A DNA stretch of 12,270 bases from Jimgerdemannia flammicorona (GCA_003990745.1 RBNI01005673.1:1-12270); one strand, 5' to 3'; shown: positions 1-8,672, counted from the first letter of the stretch. The notes: generated from the letters alone by a model not told the origin. Numbers and translations are program-made.

Positions 1-19
1 AAAAAAAAAAAAAAAAAAA
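1..19. repeat. poly(A) tract at window edge
   Basis: Nineteen uninterrupted A bases begin the window, so the tract may extend further to the left. It is one of several long A/T homopolymers in the window. No target duplication or retroposon body can be judged from this side. Confidence 0.9.
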
Positions 20-183
20 TTCACAAAGGTTGTTGGCGGAGCTTGTAGTCTGGTAATATGGTGTCGGGTTTTCTTTCTTGACGGTGTAATTGTATGTTAT
101 TGAGCCAATGTGCGAGGTTTTGGAAGGCGAGAAAAAGAATTCATGGTGATTAAATATAATTTAGGGCTCCTAAAATCACAACA

Positions 184-255
184 AGCAGCGTAGCGCAGAG
201 GAAGCGCGCGGGGCTCATAACCCCGAGGCCGGTGGATCGAAACCACCCGCTGCTA
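184..255 (+). tRNA. initiator tRNA-Met (CAT)
   Basis: A full cloverleaf can be drawn. The acceptor stem is 184-190 with 248-254 (AGCAGCG/CGCTGCT), the D stem is GCGC 193-196 with GCGC 204-207, the anticodon stem is 209-213 with 221-225, the anticodon CAT is 216-218, the T stem is 231-235 with 243-247, and the discriminator base is A255. It is an initiator rather than an elongator because the first pair is A:T, three G:C pairs sit next to the anticodon loop (GGG/CCC), and the T loop is ATCGAAA, with A in place of the T of the usual TTC. These are known hallmarks of eukaryotic initiator tRNA. There is no intron, and CCA is not encoded, as expected in eukaryotes. It supplies Met-tRNAi for cytoplasmic start-codon recognition by eIF2. 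The A and B boxes inside the gene would drive RNA polymerase III. Confidence 0.96.
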
Positions 256-270
256 CAGTTTATATATGTA

Positions 271-276
271 TTTTTT
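271..276 (+). terminator. RNA polymerase III terminator of tRNA-iMet
   Basis: Six T bases lie 15 bases after the end of the tRNA. A run of four or more T on the coding strand is the normal Pol III stop signal, so this is the likely 3' end of the precursor. Confidence 0.8.
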
Positions 277-931
277 ATCCCCCTATCTATATTCTTACTT
301 TTATACCTTTTATATTAATCCAGTAGATTCAATTGTATTTTCATACATATCAAATTCTTGATACGAAACAACGAGCGCATTTGCAAAATTCGTAGTAGTA
401 TATTGCAAATACGGATATCCAAACATCTCTGTGGTCTTTCTAGTTGACAAGGAGGACTTCTAAAAATTAAGAAGGATGATATTTCTGACTCATAATCTCA
501 ATGCCACTCCTGCGATGGGAAACAAAATGTTTTTTGTAAAATATCTTCTCTAGGTGACGCGGGCTAAGACCCGTCTTGGACATCTGTGATGACGGAAAAG
601 GTTGCGAGATGAAGTGGTGGCTTTGGTGAAGAATCTAACCTCGCACTAATTCATGAATAATTCTTACCGGCATCATTGGATGGTAATATCGCTTTGCGAA
701 GCAAGTCGTTCCTGGATGCAATCATTAGAGTGTTCGATAACATGTACAGAAACATAGGAGGCATTAGTAAAGAGCAAAAAGCGTAAATGTCAAACCTTTC
801 CGTGATCATGGAAAATAATGCAGCGCATCACATTTCGGCCTTCTTTCCTTCATTACTATCCTGTTTCCCTCTTGCTCAAGCACCAACTATCTCATCACCC
901 TCCCTCCTCCGAGAGCATGGCAAATTATCTA
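277..931. other. intergenic, no gene seen
   Basis: About 650 bases lie between the tRNA and the 3' end of the small gene at 932-1494. I find no long reading frame, no second tRNA and no tandem repeat. The right-hand part probably holds the 3' UTR of the minus-strand small gene. A weak GC-rich hairpin around 556-575 (GACGCGGG/CCCGTC) has no T run after it and I assign it no role. Confidence 0.5.
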
Positions 932-1494
932 TTACCTCTGTTTGAAATCAAGAACCAGTCGGTTTAAGGAATCCATTGACTGAGGTATTACACGTTCGCC
1001 TTGATGCTGTCGAGTCCTGTTATTGGTGCAGCAAGCGACAAAGAGTGACATTAGCTTCACTCTTAACATCGCCGAGTGGATTTCGCTTCCAACATCGCGG
1101 AATGGAGAGTATATTGATCCGAGCGCATTCACAAACTTTCGATAGTACAAACAAAAATCGAAACGGTTGGAACGCACTCCTCTACAGATATCCCCTCTAT
1201 AGTCAGCATCATCATATCCGTCGTCTCTCCGCCCATGTTGGTCGACAACGCGGCAGTCGACGACGCGACGGCCTCGACCCGGCACTCGGTAACCTGGAAT
1301 AGCGGACTGTAGCTGTCCGCGCCCACAACCTCGGAGCAGGTGTCCGACAGGTCGACAACGATGCAGCCGTCCTTGGGCACCCCACCATCCAGCTCCTCGT
1401 CCTCAAAGACGTAGTGCACCACCGGGTGTCGGTGGGATTGCGCGGTGTGATCCTTGATGACGACGAATTGTGGGATGCTTGGGTTGGAAGACAT
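932..1494 (-). CDS. small conserved-looking fungal protein, function unknown
   Basis: I do not recognise a named family. The best model has two exons, 1494..1178 and 1016..932, coding for about 133 residues. The start is the first ATG in the frame and has a good context (AGCGCCATGTC). The product begins MSSNPSIPQFVVIKDH, then has an acidic stretch around residues 27-36 (VFEDEELDGG) and a Ser/Ala-rich middle, and ends in a charged helix-like tail, SLNRLVLDFKQR. The inferred 161-base intron (1017..1177) has a GTGCGT donor, a CTAAT branch-like site and the first AG after that as acceptor (AACAG). It joins the two frames in phase (GAG GA|G ACT). Without splicing the frame runs on only to 1129 through unremarkable sequence. 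The stop codon overlaps a possible further donor (CAGAG|GTAATA), so one more 3' exon is possible. Its general look, a short soluble acidic protein, says nothing about its role. Confidence 0.6.
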
Positions 1495-1593
1495 GGCGCT
1501 GGGGAGGTACGTGCGTTGCTTTTTACGCGAAGAGTAATGGCGACTGCAGTGGGCAGTCGAGTTCTGCGGACTCGCGCCATGTGACGTCTTGGC

Positions 1594-1599
1594 CACGTG
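1594..1599. promoter_or_regulatory. CACGTG E-box, upstream of the small gene
   Basis: A perfect CACGTG palindrome lies 100 bases upstream of the ATG of the small minus-strand gene, next to a CRE-like GACGTCAC on the minus strand (1581-1588). CACGTG is the known core for bHLH factors such as Cbf1 and Pho4. A six-base match can be chance, so this is only a candidate. Confidence 0.3.
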
Positions 1600-1870
1600 T
1601 TACAAAGGCTATGACATCATCAAACGTGGTGTCTTATGATTTACAAGTCAATCAAGAACAAAACAGACAGAGGGGATAGGGGAAACGAGAGAGTACAACC
1701 TCAAACAATCTCTATATAATGGGATATGTACACTCTAAAGGCTCAAATGAGGAAACCAAGGTAATCGCCAAGATGATGGTGAGAAGCCAGAGAGGGGCTA
1801 ATCGAAATACCCGAACAAGATGCACACATAAGCAACACGTAAGCTGCCGTGAAACATACCGCGGACCAAA

Positions 1871-1896
1871 AAGAAAAAAAAAGAAAAGAAAAAAAG

Positions 1897-1970
<74 letters not shown>
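1871..1970. repeat. A-rich tract with a 74-base poly(A) run
   Basis: A purine tract of A with scattered G (1871-1896) runs into 74 uninterrupted A bases (1897-1970). The graded start (AAG-type interruptions, then pure A) looks like a slipped and expanded microsatellite. It could also be an old poly(A) tail of a retroposed copy, but I see no recognisable body to its left. The exact length in the assembly is not reliable for a run this long. Confidence 0.85.
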
Positions 1971-1972
<2 letters not shown>

Positions 1973-2322
1973 GAGAGAGGACATCATCCCCGTTTCTGAT
2001 CAATCCAGAAAAGAAACCAGACACAAAAAGATTAACATGATCTAATTGTATGGAGCGAAGCCTTGCCAATGACATATGCTAGAACAAATGTATAGCGGGT
2101 AACATATGCAAGAGAACGGGGCGGAAAAGGGGAATGTGGACGAACAAGACGAAAGGTACGGTATTAGAATATAGACAATGACGATGAACCTTTGATCGAA
2201 CATTAAGAAATGCTAGGTAATGTATGTACTATAAGATGACGAGCATTAAGCTTGATGCTCGAGAGATAAGGTGGAGGTGGACGGGAGAGTTGGACGGCGG
2301 GTAAAGAGGAAAACGTTCAAAG

Positions 2323-2350
2323 AAAAAAAAAAAAAAAAAAAAAAAAAAAA
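2323..2350. repeat. poly(A) run, 28 bases
   Basis: Twenty-eight uninterrupted A bases lie about 280 bases beyond the stop of the Sds3-like gene. On the strand of that gene it is a poly(T) run in its likely 3' flank. Confidence 0.85.
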
Positions 2351-2627
2351 GATTGCCAAAATGCGCAAACATCAATACTGGACGGCAAAGGGGCAAAAAA
2401 ATGGATTAATTTTGTGTCAAGGGGAAATTGGAAAAATGTAGGGAGAAACGAAAACAATGAACCGGATACATGATGCGATGTCCTAGGTTGGTTTTATATC
2501 GATCATTCCTACCATTCTTCAAATATCCCAGCACACGCGGGCAAAAATTGTCTGTTGCTTTACCCATTATTTGCCCCTCCAACTTACCGCCGCCATTGCA
2601 AACGTGCGCATCGATTCTGGAACGTCT

Positions 2628-5110
2628 TCACTCCGACACAACCATTGCCGGCATCATGAACCTATCTTTCTTATGCTTTTTCTTCTTCTTGATGGACGCC
2701 GTCCACGATGGCCTCCGATCCATCGAGGTATTCGAATGTCGATGCGTCCGGTGCACGTGCTTGTGGTGGTGGCGATGCGTGCGATCTTCCTCCCGCACGG
2801 CGTCGTCGTCGTCCTCAACGTAGTAAACAGGCTGGCCCCTCTCGTCAAACATGTCCGCCGAGCTCTCGTACCGCGAACGCTTGTCCCGTTCCTGGTCTCG
2901 CTGATGGTGTTTATGTTTACGCTTCACCGATGACGATGAGGACGAAGCCTCAGGTGGTGGTGGTAGGAGCGCTGGCGGGAAGCGGGGGTCCGGGGGTGGG
3001 TAGTACGAGTAAAATTGATGCGGAGTTGGAACTGGGGTCGGTGAGACTTCCTCGGAGGAGGATCCCCGGATGGATTCCGGCTCGTTATACGACATGTATG
3101 AGTCGCCACGGTGCATGTAAGGCGCGACTGATGTCGATGCCGACGGGGCGTAATAGTCGTGTTCGTAATGACCAGAATCGTAGTACATCTCACGCGGCCG
3201 AGATAACTCCTGGAGCAGCCCGTACTCGTACTCGCGCCCGTCGTACACTGGATCGCGTTCGTAGTCTCCGTAAACGGGCCGCGGCTCGTCCTCCGGCGGG
3301 TAGCTATACTGTGACTCGTCTTCGTATTCGTATTCAGGTTCTTGTTCCGGGTATTGGTCGTATTCCCTGTCTCGGTCACGGTCGCGATGGCGCCGGTGGC
3401 GATGTGACCTATGTTCCCGGTGATCGAAGGCCGGCGGCTCGTGCATGAGCACCAAGTCGGCGTCGATGTCTTCGGAGGGGAGGCCTTGCGGGAGCGAACG
3501 TGTTGGGAGAATGCCCATCAAGGGATTAAGAGTTAAGGTAATAGTGATGAAGATGACTGGACTTAAATGGACCAAATCAAAAGTGCAGAAACGCATTTCA
3601 CATTGCGCGAGAAGGATATTAATCATGAACGGTCTGATATTCGGGACATAATCCTCAGCGCCTTCCTCGTCCAGAGCTGTCTCGGATGTAACTGAATGAA
3701 CACAGTAGAAACCATGCAAAGCCGATTTAACGCCGGAAAAGACAATCGTATAAACACAAAACATTAGTATCAAAGCTTTGCCAACTACCTTTGGGGAACT
3801 TGAGTTTGATCAGCTCATTATGCAATGATGTTATTTTACGTTGAACATCCTCTAACATTGACCTTCGTAAGGCCAATCGACCAAACTACATATCGGAAAT
3901 CCCGAATAAAGCTATTCAGTAACCAAGGGGTTTCTTCTTTTCCTTCTTCTTTTGAAGGGCAGTGACTGCCTCATATAAAACACGATACAATAAAGCAAAA
4001 CACGATACAATAAAGCGAATGAAATAACTAAATACCGCGAAATCATCAAACGCTTGCTTCTCAGCTGCGTGAAAGAATTTGCGTGTGGACACCCGAGTAT
4101 ACTCCAGGCGTGTTTGCGCGATCTGCAGCTTCCGCCGTCGTTTAGTTTCAATGTCGTCCAGCTCCTGACGGAATCCTGGGTGTGTTCCTTCTTCGACCTG
4201 TCTTTGCATGGTATCTAGTTCAGCCAGTCTGTAAAGACGGAATATGGGATGTCCATAAGTAAATGGGCGATATATTCGCATGAATAAAGTGTGGGAAAGA
4301 TCCAAAATAGAGGATGCCAGGTGGATATGTATGAGAAGGTCTTTACCTCTCCTGTAATAGTGCTTCTCTCCGCGCTTTTTTCTCTTCCCTCGACAGCTTC
4401 GGTGCTGCCACCTCGACTTCGCTGTCGTCGGACTCGTCATATTCGGCGGGGTTCTTGGCCTTCCCTGGCAAGAGCCCGTTTGCCTTGGCCGAAGCTCCGC
4501 GACCGCCCTTCCGCCGCTTAGGAGTGTTGATCGTGTCGGGTGGAGGGGGCTCATTCTCGTTGGGTTCCGCCACGGGCGCAGTCAGTCTAGTGGACTTGCG
4601 GCGTCCGCCCGGTTGGCTTGGGTCCTCCGACGGCTCGGCCAGCGAGGAATCTACGGAGTGCGAGCGCGTGGGCATTCGGAACTCGGTCGCCTCGCCCGAT
4701 TCGGACACGGGGGTAGACGATCGTGCGTGCTCCTCTGGCGGTTGTTGTGGGTCCGAGGGACCGGGTGAGACAGTGTTGGTGGTTGACGATTGGCTCGCCC
4801 GTCGGTTGGTGCGGGTATCACGCCGTGCGGTTTGGCGGACGGATGAGGACGTGGACGGCGAGGAGACTGTCGCTCTGGGTGTATTGGCCTGCTCCTGCGT
4901 CGGCTGCGGGTCCGAATCTTGGGTGGGAAGCGGCATGGGAGCTTGTGAATCGCTATCCCGACGAGCAGTAACTGCAGGGACGGGCGTAGAAGGTAGTGGG
5001 GGCGAAGGCTGTTGTGGGGTTGGCAAGGCCTGAGCCGTTGCTCGGGACCGAGTAGATATCCGGGGAGGCTTATTGGGCAGGCTGGGAGACCTCTCAGTCT
5101 TTGGCGGCAT
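2628..5110 (-). CDS. Sds3-like subunit of an Rpd3-type histone deacetylase complex (Sds3/Dep1 family)
   Basis: Four-exon model: 5110..4347, 4228..4036, 3885..3789 and 3691..2628, giving 705 residues. Residues 1-240 are Ser/Thr/Pro/Arg-rich and disordered, with a basic patch (PKRRKGGRG) near 220. Residues about 245-350 form the Sds3-like coiled coil: LSREEKKARREALLQERLAE, then the family hallmark EEGTHPGF (267-274), ETKRRRKLQIAQ, EKQAFDDF (312-318) and MLEDVQRKI (329-337). The register from EK to LEDVQ fits the mammalian SUDS3 spacing across the exon 2/3 junction. LPSEDIDADL (422-431) follows, then a tail rich in Arg-Asp and His-Arg runs, Tyr/Pro/Glu and poly-Ser, ending in KKKKKHKK. The family scaffolds Sin3-Rpd3 deacetylase in the nucleus and represses transcription. 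Introns are 118, 150 and 97 bases, all with GT donors and AG acceptors; the third has TACTAAT and no competing AG. Start 5110 is preferred to the in-frame ATG at 5248, whose reading is a translated CT-rich leader. Whether this is the Sds3 or the Dep1 paralogue is open. Confidence 0.8.
3977..4016. repeat. 20-bp tandem duplication inside an intron
   Basis: Two perfect head-to-tail copies of a 20-base unit (AAAACACGATACAATAAAGC) occupy 3977-3996 and 3997-4016. They lie wholly inside the second intron of the Sds3-like gene, close to its donor. Being intronic, the added 20 bases do not shift the protein frame. Perfect identity suggests a recent duplication. Confidence 0.92.
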
Positions 5111-5179
5111 ACTGGAAGGCTGCGGTGAGACGGAGAGGGAGAAGGGGGAGAGCTGTGAGTGGTTTTGGGGAGAGGGGGG

Positions 5180-5186
5180 TATATAT
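5180..5186 (-). promoter_or_regulatory. possible TATA element and CT-rich leader of the Sds3-like gene
   Basis: TATATAT at 5180-5186 lies about 70 bases upstream of the chosen ATG (5110). Between them, on the gene's strand, is a strongly CT-rich tract, a common feature of fungal core promoters and leaders. If transcription starts after this element, the upstream in-frame ATG at 5248 cannot be used, which supports the shorter start. Confidence 0.4.
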
Positions 5187-6849
5187 GAGGGGAGAGGAGA
5201 GGTGCGGAAGAGGTGCTCAAAGCGAAAGAGCGGAAGGAAATGGAACATGATTTTTCAATCCACGCACACAACGGGCATTGCCTCCCGATACATACCTTCT
5301 GTTATCTCGACGGCGTTCTATGGGGTTTCGGCTGTGCAAAAATCCTGTATTCTGCAAAAAACGACAGTACGTTGTATAGCTCGAGGTATAGTCTATTTTC
5401 TTTGTGTTGGTTGCGGGCAATTTCCGATGGAGTGGAGGGGTTCAAGAGAGGAAAGGGACTGTAACAGCAACGAGCGGACAAATAATCTTGTCACTAATAA
5501 GGAAACCACATCTGTCCTCGCTGACATTTTTTTGATTGGGGACTTGGCCATGATCATTGCGTCTGAAATCGATGCTTTCCGCGAACCCCCCAACCGACCG
5601 AACCCCGCTACCCATTTGCTGCTTGCTCACACACCTGCGGACCCCGTTCCGCGACCTCCTTGCCCCACCGTGCCTGTTATTCTGCACAACTACCGTTAAC
5701 TTGCACCTCGATACATACATACCAAGATGGTTTCTCGCGACCTCCACTGACTGTGCCATGCTATCACATGACATATGACGTGGAAGACAACATGCTTTGA
5801 CGCGATTCATATCGGTAAACGAGTGCTAGAACATCCCACTTTTCAAACATTCCGATTTAAACATAATGTAGTAACAATCGCGAAATCTACTAGCTTGGTT
5901 ATGCTACGTTGGGTTACCAAAATATGACCACACTAGCATTTTTAGATCTCTTCAAAGTTATTAGACTTCTCCAAGTTAATGAATACAACTCCCGAGTACA
6001 ACTAAGACGATATGAAACTTACGCCCACCTCGACACCCGCTTCGTGTTATTCCAGCACAGTGAAAGGGTTTGTAGCCTTGGAACTTGTGTTAACCATGTG
6101 ACGAGCAAGGAACGTGACGTAGTACTTTTTGGTTTTGCCACGCACTGTTAAGGTATGATTCGTCGGTTCCGTAAGCGAACTTTGTGGGGAAGTATACATG
6201 AACGATTGTTCACATGTGTGTCACATTACTTGAACTGTTGCCACATGTGCTATGGGCGCATATCATTCATTTTCCAGAAGTAGGTCAACAACCTCTTTGA
6301 CGTGTGGTCATCTCATGGACCTATTCTCCGTACTCTGAACTATCTAATCTAAGATGCCCCAGATCCGAATAATATATGCGTCTATTTTTTTATTAACCGA
6401 TTCCCAGACCGGACTGCCCACCTCAACTGCCACGGTTTCGATCCATTTTGGGAACAGCTTAATGAGGGTTGCGCCTCGCCCGTCCCACCTAGCCACCCGT
6501 CCTTTAACGGAAGTGCGATCTCGGTGAATTCACACACGCATTAGTCGATTTCGGTCCTTGTGTATCCCCTGATGCATGCCACGTCAGAACCGCGTCCGTT
6601 ATTACCATTGCATGCCAGCCGGATATCCTTAAACGAGGTACGCCACCCACAAAATGTCCATCCATGCGAGTGATAGCGGTAATCGGTAAGAGTTGAGGTG
6701 GCGAGACCGCGTGAAACTTCATTTATTAGTTCGCCGTCCGGAGATCTGGATTCGGGCTACTTTGGAGACTATATTCCTTGTTTGGGAAAACTTATTGCCC
6801 CGACCACACATGATATCCAAAAATTTAAGGTGATGTTGGGACACGGGGA

Positions 6850-6857
6850 TGACGTCA
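6850..6857. promoter_or_regulatory. perfect CRE palindrome TGACGTCA
   Basis: The eight-base consensus for ATF/CREB-type bZIP factors occurs intact within GGATGACGTCACC. It is about 300 bases beyond the ATP12 stop and no supported gene starts next to it, so it has no clear target. It is a chance-compatible match recorded because it is perfect. Confidence 0.3.
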
Positions 6858-7002
6858 CCTTGTCATTTACTATGTGTCGTCGAAACGAAATTTGAATGAG
6901 CATTGCGACACTGCTACTATGGTCATCGACTTTGTCGCGGCATCGCTTCGCTATTAGTGACATGTGAATGCAGTTCGGTGTGGTCACGATCCAGGCTTTC
7001 TT

Positions 7003-7004
<2 letters not shown>

Positions 7005-7048
<44 letters not shown>
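7005..7048. repeat. poly(T) run, 44 bases
   Basis: Forty-four uninterrupted T bases lie about 115 bases beyond the ATP12 stop codon. On the ATP12 strand this is poly(A) in the DNA, just downstream of the gene, which could mimic a genomically encoded tail or be a slipped microsatellite. Confidence 0.9.
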
Positions 7049-7163
7049 CTCATTCTTTGGTTTTTGAATGAGGGCTTTCATCTGCAAAGACAACCAATGC
7101 CACTCTGTTTATAACTTGTGTTTCCTATAATTCCATTCCGTGTTTCTTTCTAATTTGTAATTT

Positions 7164-8516
7164 TCACTTTTCCGCCATGACCGCACATGCAACAGACCCT
7201 AACGACATCCTCATATCTTCCCGGTCGACATCATGACCTGGAAAAAAAGGGGGGAGGGAGACGCGAAACAAAATAAATAAAAATTAGAGTAAACCAACCC
7301 ATTCAATAAAATCGCGCAAAATAAGTAAAACACACGTAAGACAACAGAAACAAAGTACTTACTGTCCTCCACCATTCCCCACCTTTGAATCTGTGAATTG
7401 ACTTCTACCTGCGCAGCTCTCGCCGCCTCTTCAACCATGACTGCCCTTTTCACCAGCGCTAGCGCGACCAAGAAACTCTTGCTCGTCATGCAGGCCCTCT
7501 CGAACGCCGACAGTTCGATCGGATCCATCGTCTCCAACTCGAGCCTCAGTCGCGCCCTCGTCTCCTCCGGCTGCCGCGTCGCCACCATCCCCGTCGTCAC
7601 CACAATCTCAATGTTGTGCTCGCGCCGCGCCCAGTCGAGTAGCGGCACCCAATCCCGCTCCTGCAGCGCCACGAGCGAGTCTGGGTACTCTTGGTGATAA
7701 AGAATCGTGTCTGTGTCGAGGTAACTGAGCATGCGTGAAATAACTTCAGAGCGGACGGTCGGATCGTGGGTGGTGGCCGGGTGAAAAGCGTCTATGGCGC
7801 GGGAGACGAGGGAGGTCTGGTATGGAAAATATAAATATACAACAGATCGTTCAGTTGAGATTTGGTGAATTAATAGAGTAGAGTTCGTCGTACCGATTGG
7901 GCAAAGTAGTGAAACTTACCAGCGGCAGCGCGTGCGGTTTAAGAACTTTTGTCTGAGCATCCCACTCGGCCGCGAGCATCAGCGCCAGAGAACGTTTAGC
8001 TTTCGGGATCAACAACTTGTTCAGGCCAGGCGTCTTGATATGCCTGCCGTCCAACGCGATTGCGTATTGTCCTTTCATATTTGAAGGAGGCTAAATGAGA
8101 AAACCGGTAGAACAAAATCAGACGAGCATAGCAATCATGTGAATGTACCATCAACCTCGGTTATCGAGGCTGTTTTCCAGAATCGGCGCATTGTTCGTTC
8201 AACCCCTAATCACACGAAAAAACAAACAAAAAACAAAAAACAAAAACAAAGAAAAAATCAACCAATTAGTTTGAATATATTAAATTAAATACTGAACCAA
8301 ACTTGGCGCATTCAATGCAAAAATGAACCAATTCATACTCTGCATTTGGGCCTCTTCCGCCGCAACCCCTCCCTGAGCAGCTGCCACTGTCGCCTCCGCT
8401 CGCTCCTGTGCAGTCTGGACGCTACTGCACCGTGCGACGGATACAGTAAAAGGTCGTAGGGCGGTCAGAACAGCAGGATTGCCACGCAATAGAATTCTCG
8501 AAAGCGAAGTGCGCAT
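7164..8516 (-). CDS. ATP12: ATP synthase F1 assembly chaperone Atp12 (mitochondrial)
   Basis: Five exons, 8516..8339, 8205..8149, 8071..7920, 7816..7363 and 7237..7164, give 304 residues. Atp12 binds the F1 alpha subunit in the mitochondrial matrix and holds it until alpha and beta subunits assemble. Residues 1-30 (MRTSLSRILLRG, then RPFTVSVARC) form an Arg/Ser-rich amphipathic mitochondrial presequence. Family blocks follow in order: RRFWKTASIT (66-75), the LDGRHIKTP block (85-93), AAEWDAQ and KVLKPHALPL (ending at 129), SYLDTDTILYHQEYP (160-174), AFERACMTSKSFLVALALV (233-251), VEVNSQIQRWGMVEDSHDVD (266-285). Length is normal for a fungal member. Introns are 133, 77, 103 and 125 bases. The third and fourth have GTAAGT donors and CCAG acceptors; the second needs an AAG acceptor to keep the family register. 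An in-frame ATG at 8573 would add 19 residues; the shorter form is a typical presequence. It is divergent from MZM1. Confidence 0.95.
8217..8257. repeat. A-rich (CAAAAA)-like simple repeat in ATP12 intron 1
   Basis: Imperfect units of C followed by three to six A run through this stretch. On the ATP12 strand it reads as a T-rich tract directly before the TTAG acceptor at 8206, so it probably serves as the polypyrimidine-like tract of the intron. Confidence 0.75.
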
Positions 8517-8672
8517 GTTTCGTTTGAGGTACCGTTTTCTTCTGGTCGACCGCGTCAGCCACAAGGACGGCATTTCTGTTTATGTTTAAATAGGTCACGT
8601 TGATTGGTCAAAATTTCCCGATGGCTGCTCAAACGAAACTATGCTGAGATTCATTCAAACAACGCATCCAAC
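8517..8672. promoter_or_regulatory. shared divergent promoter of ATP12 and MZM1
   Basis: Only 156 bases separate the ATP12 and MZM1 start codons (99 if ATP12 starts at 8573), so both promoters must lie here or overlap the leaders. I see no canonical TATA box. The clear element is TGATTGGT at 8601-8608, near the middle. Both products are mitochondrial assembly factors for respiratory-chain or ATP-synthase complexes, which makes co-regulation plausible. The evidence is spacing and shared function; no expression data are available. Confidence 0.75.
8601..8608 (-). promoter_or_regulatory. CCAAT box (Hap-complex type)
   Basis: The plus strand reads TGATTGGT, so the minus strand reads ACCAATCA. 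This fits the published Hap2/3/4/5 consensus TNATTGGT, and the Hap complex is the known activator of respiratory genes in yeasts (with HapX in many fungi). It is 64 bases upstream of the MZM1 ATG and 84 bases upstream of the ATP12 ATG. Position and gene content make it a better candidate than a random match. Confidence 0.6.

Larger units (their letters stand above)
1495..2627. other. intergenic with poly(A) tracts
   Basis: About 1.1 kb separates the small minus-strand gene (its upstream side) from the 3' end of the Sds3-like gene. I see no coding region that looks real: the readable frames across 1719-2075 are only poly-Lys or poly-Phe readings of the homopolymer. Possible promoter elements for the small gene are a CACGTG palindrome at 1594-1599 and GTGACGTC at 1581-1588. 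A TATATAAT at 1713-1720 is about 220 bases from the start codon and its relevance is unclear. Confidence 0.5.
5111..7163. other. 2-kb stretch without a supported gene
   Basis: This is the largest gap in the window. On the left is the promoter of the Sds3-like gene, on the right the 3' side of ATP12. Readable frames exist (for example plus 5073-5699 and minus 5442-5810), but they show no recognisable domain, no splice-joined partner exons and overlap each other. Points that can be seen: two perfect CACATGTG palindromes (6211-6218 and 6242-6249), a perfect CRE palindrome TGACGTCA (6850-6857) and a 44-base T run (7005-7048). A non-coding RNA gene or a decayed insertion is possible but not shown. 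Confidence 0.5.

Noticed and set aside
586..592. GTGATGA, a C-box-like motif suggesting a C/D snoRNA
   Set aside because: No CTGA D box at a suitable distance downstream and no terminal stem.
1719..2075. Frames coding poly-Lys or poly-Phe proteins across the A tract, on both strands
   Set aside because: They exist only because a homopolymer contains no stop codon; flanking residues show no family and no splice partners.
2708..3448. Plus-strand frame of 246 codons, Arg/Pro/Gly-rich
   Set aside because: It lies opposite the last exon of the Sds3-like gene; its composition is the complement of that exon's Arg/Asp/His repeats.
4455..5033. Plus-strand frame of 192 codons
   Set aside because: Antisense shadow of exon 1 of the Sds3-like gene; the sense frame has the sensible start, donor and domain continuation.
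5111..5248. Extended N-terminus of the Sds3-like protein from ATG at 5248
   Set aside because: The added residues are a reading of a CT-rich leader and include a TATATA element; the ATG at 5110 gives a normal basic start (MPPKTERSPS).
5442..5810. Minus-strand frame of 122 codons with several Cys
   Set aside because: No recognisable domain, overlaps an equally long plus frame, and no splice sites link it to anything.
6433..6443. GGTTTCGATCC, resembling a Pol III B box
   Set aside because: One base longer than the consensus, no A box upstream and no cloverleaf can be drawn.
6418..6701. 11-base inverted repeat CCACCTCAACT (6418-6428) with AGTTGAGGTGG (6691-6701), as ends of a miniature transposon
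   Set aside because: About one such match within 300 bases is expected by chance in 12 kb, arms do not extend, and no target duplication is seen.
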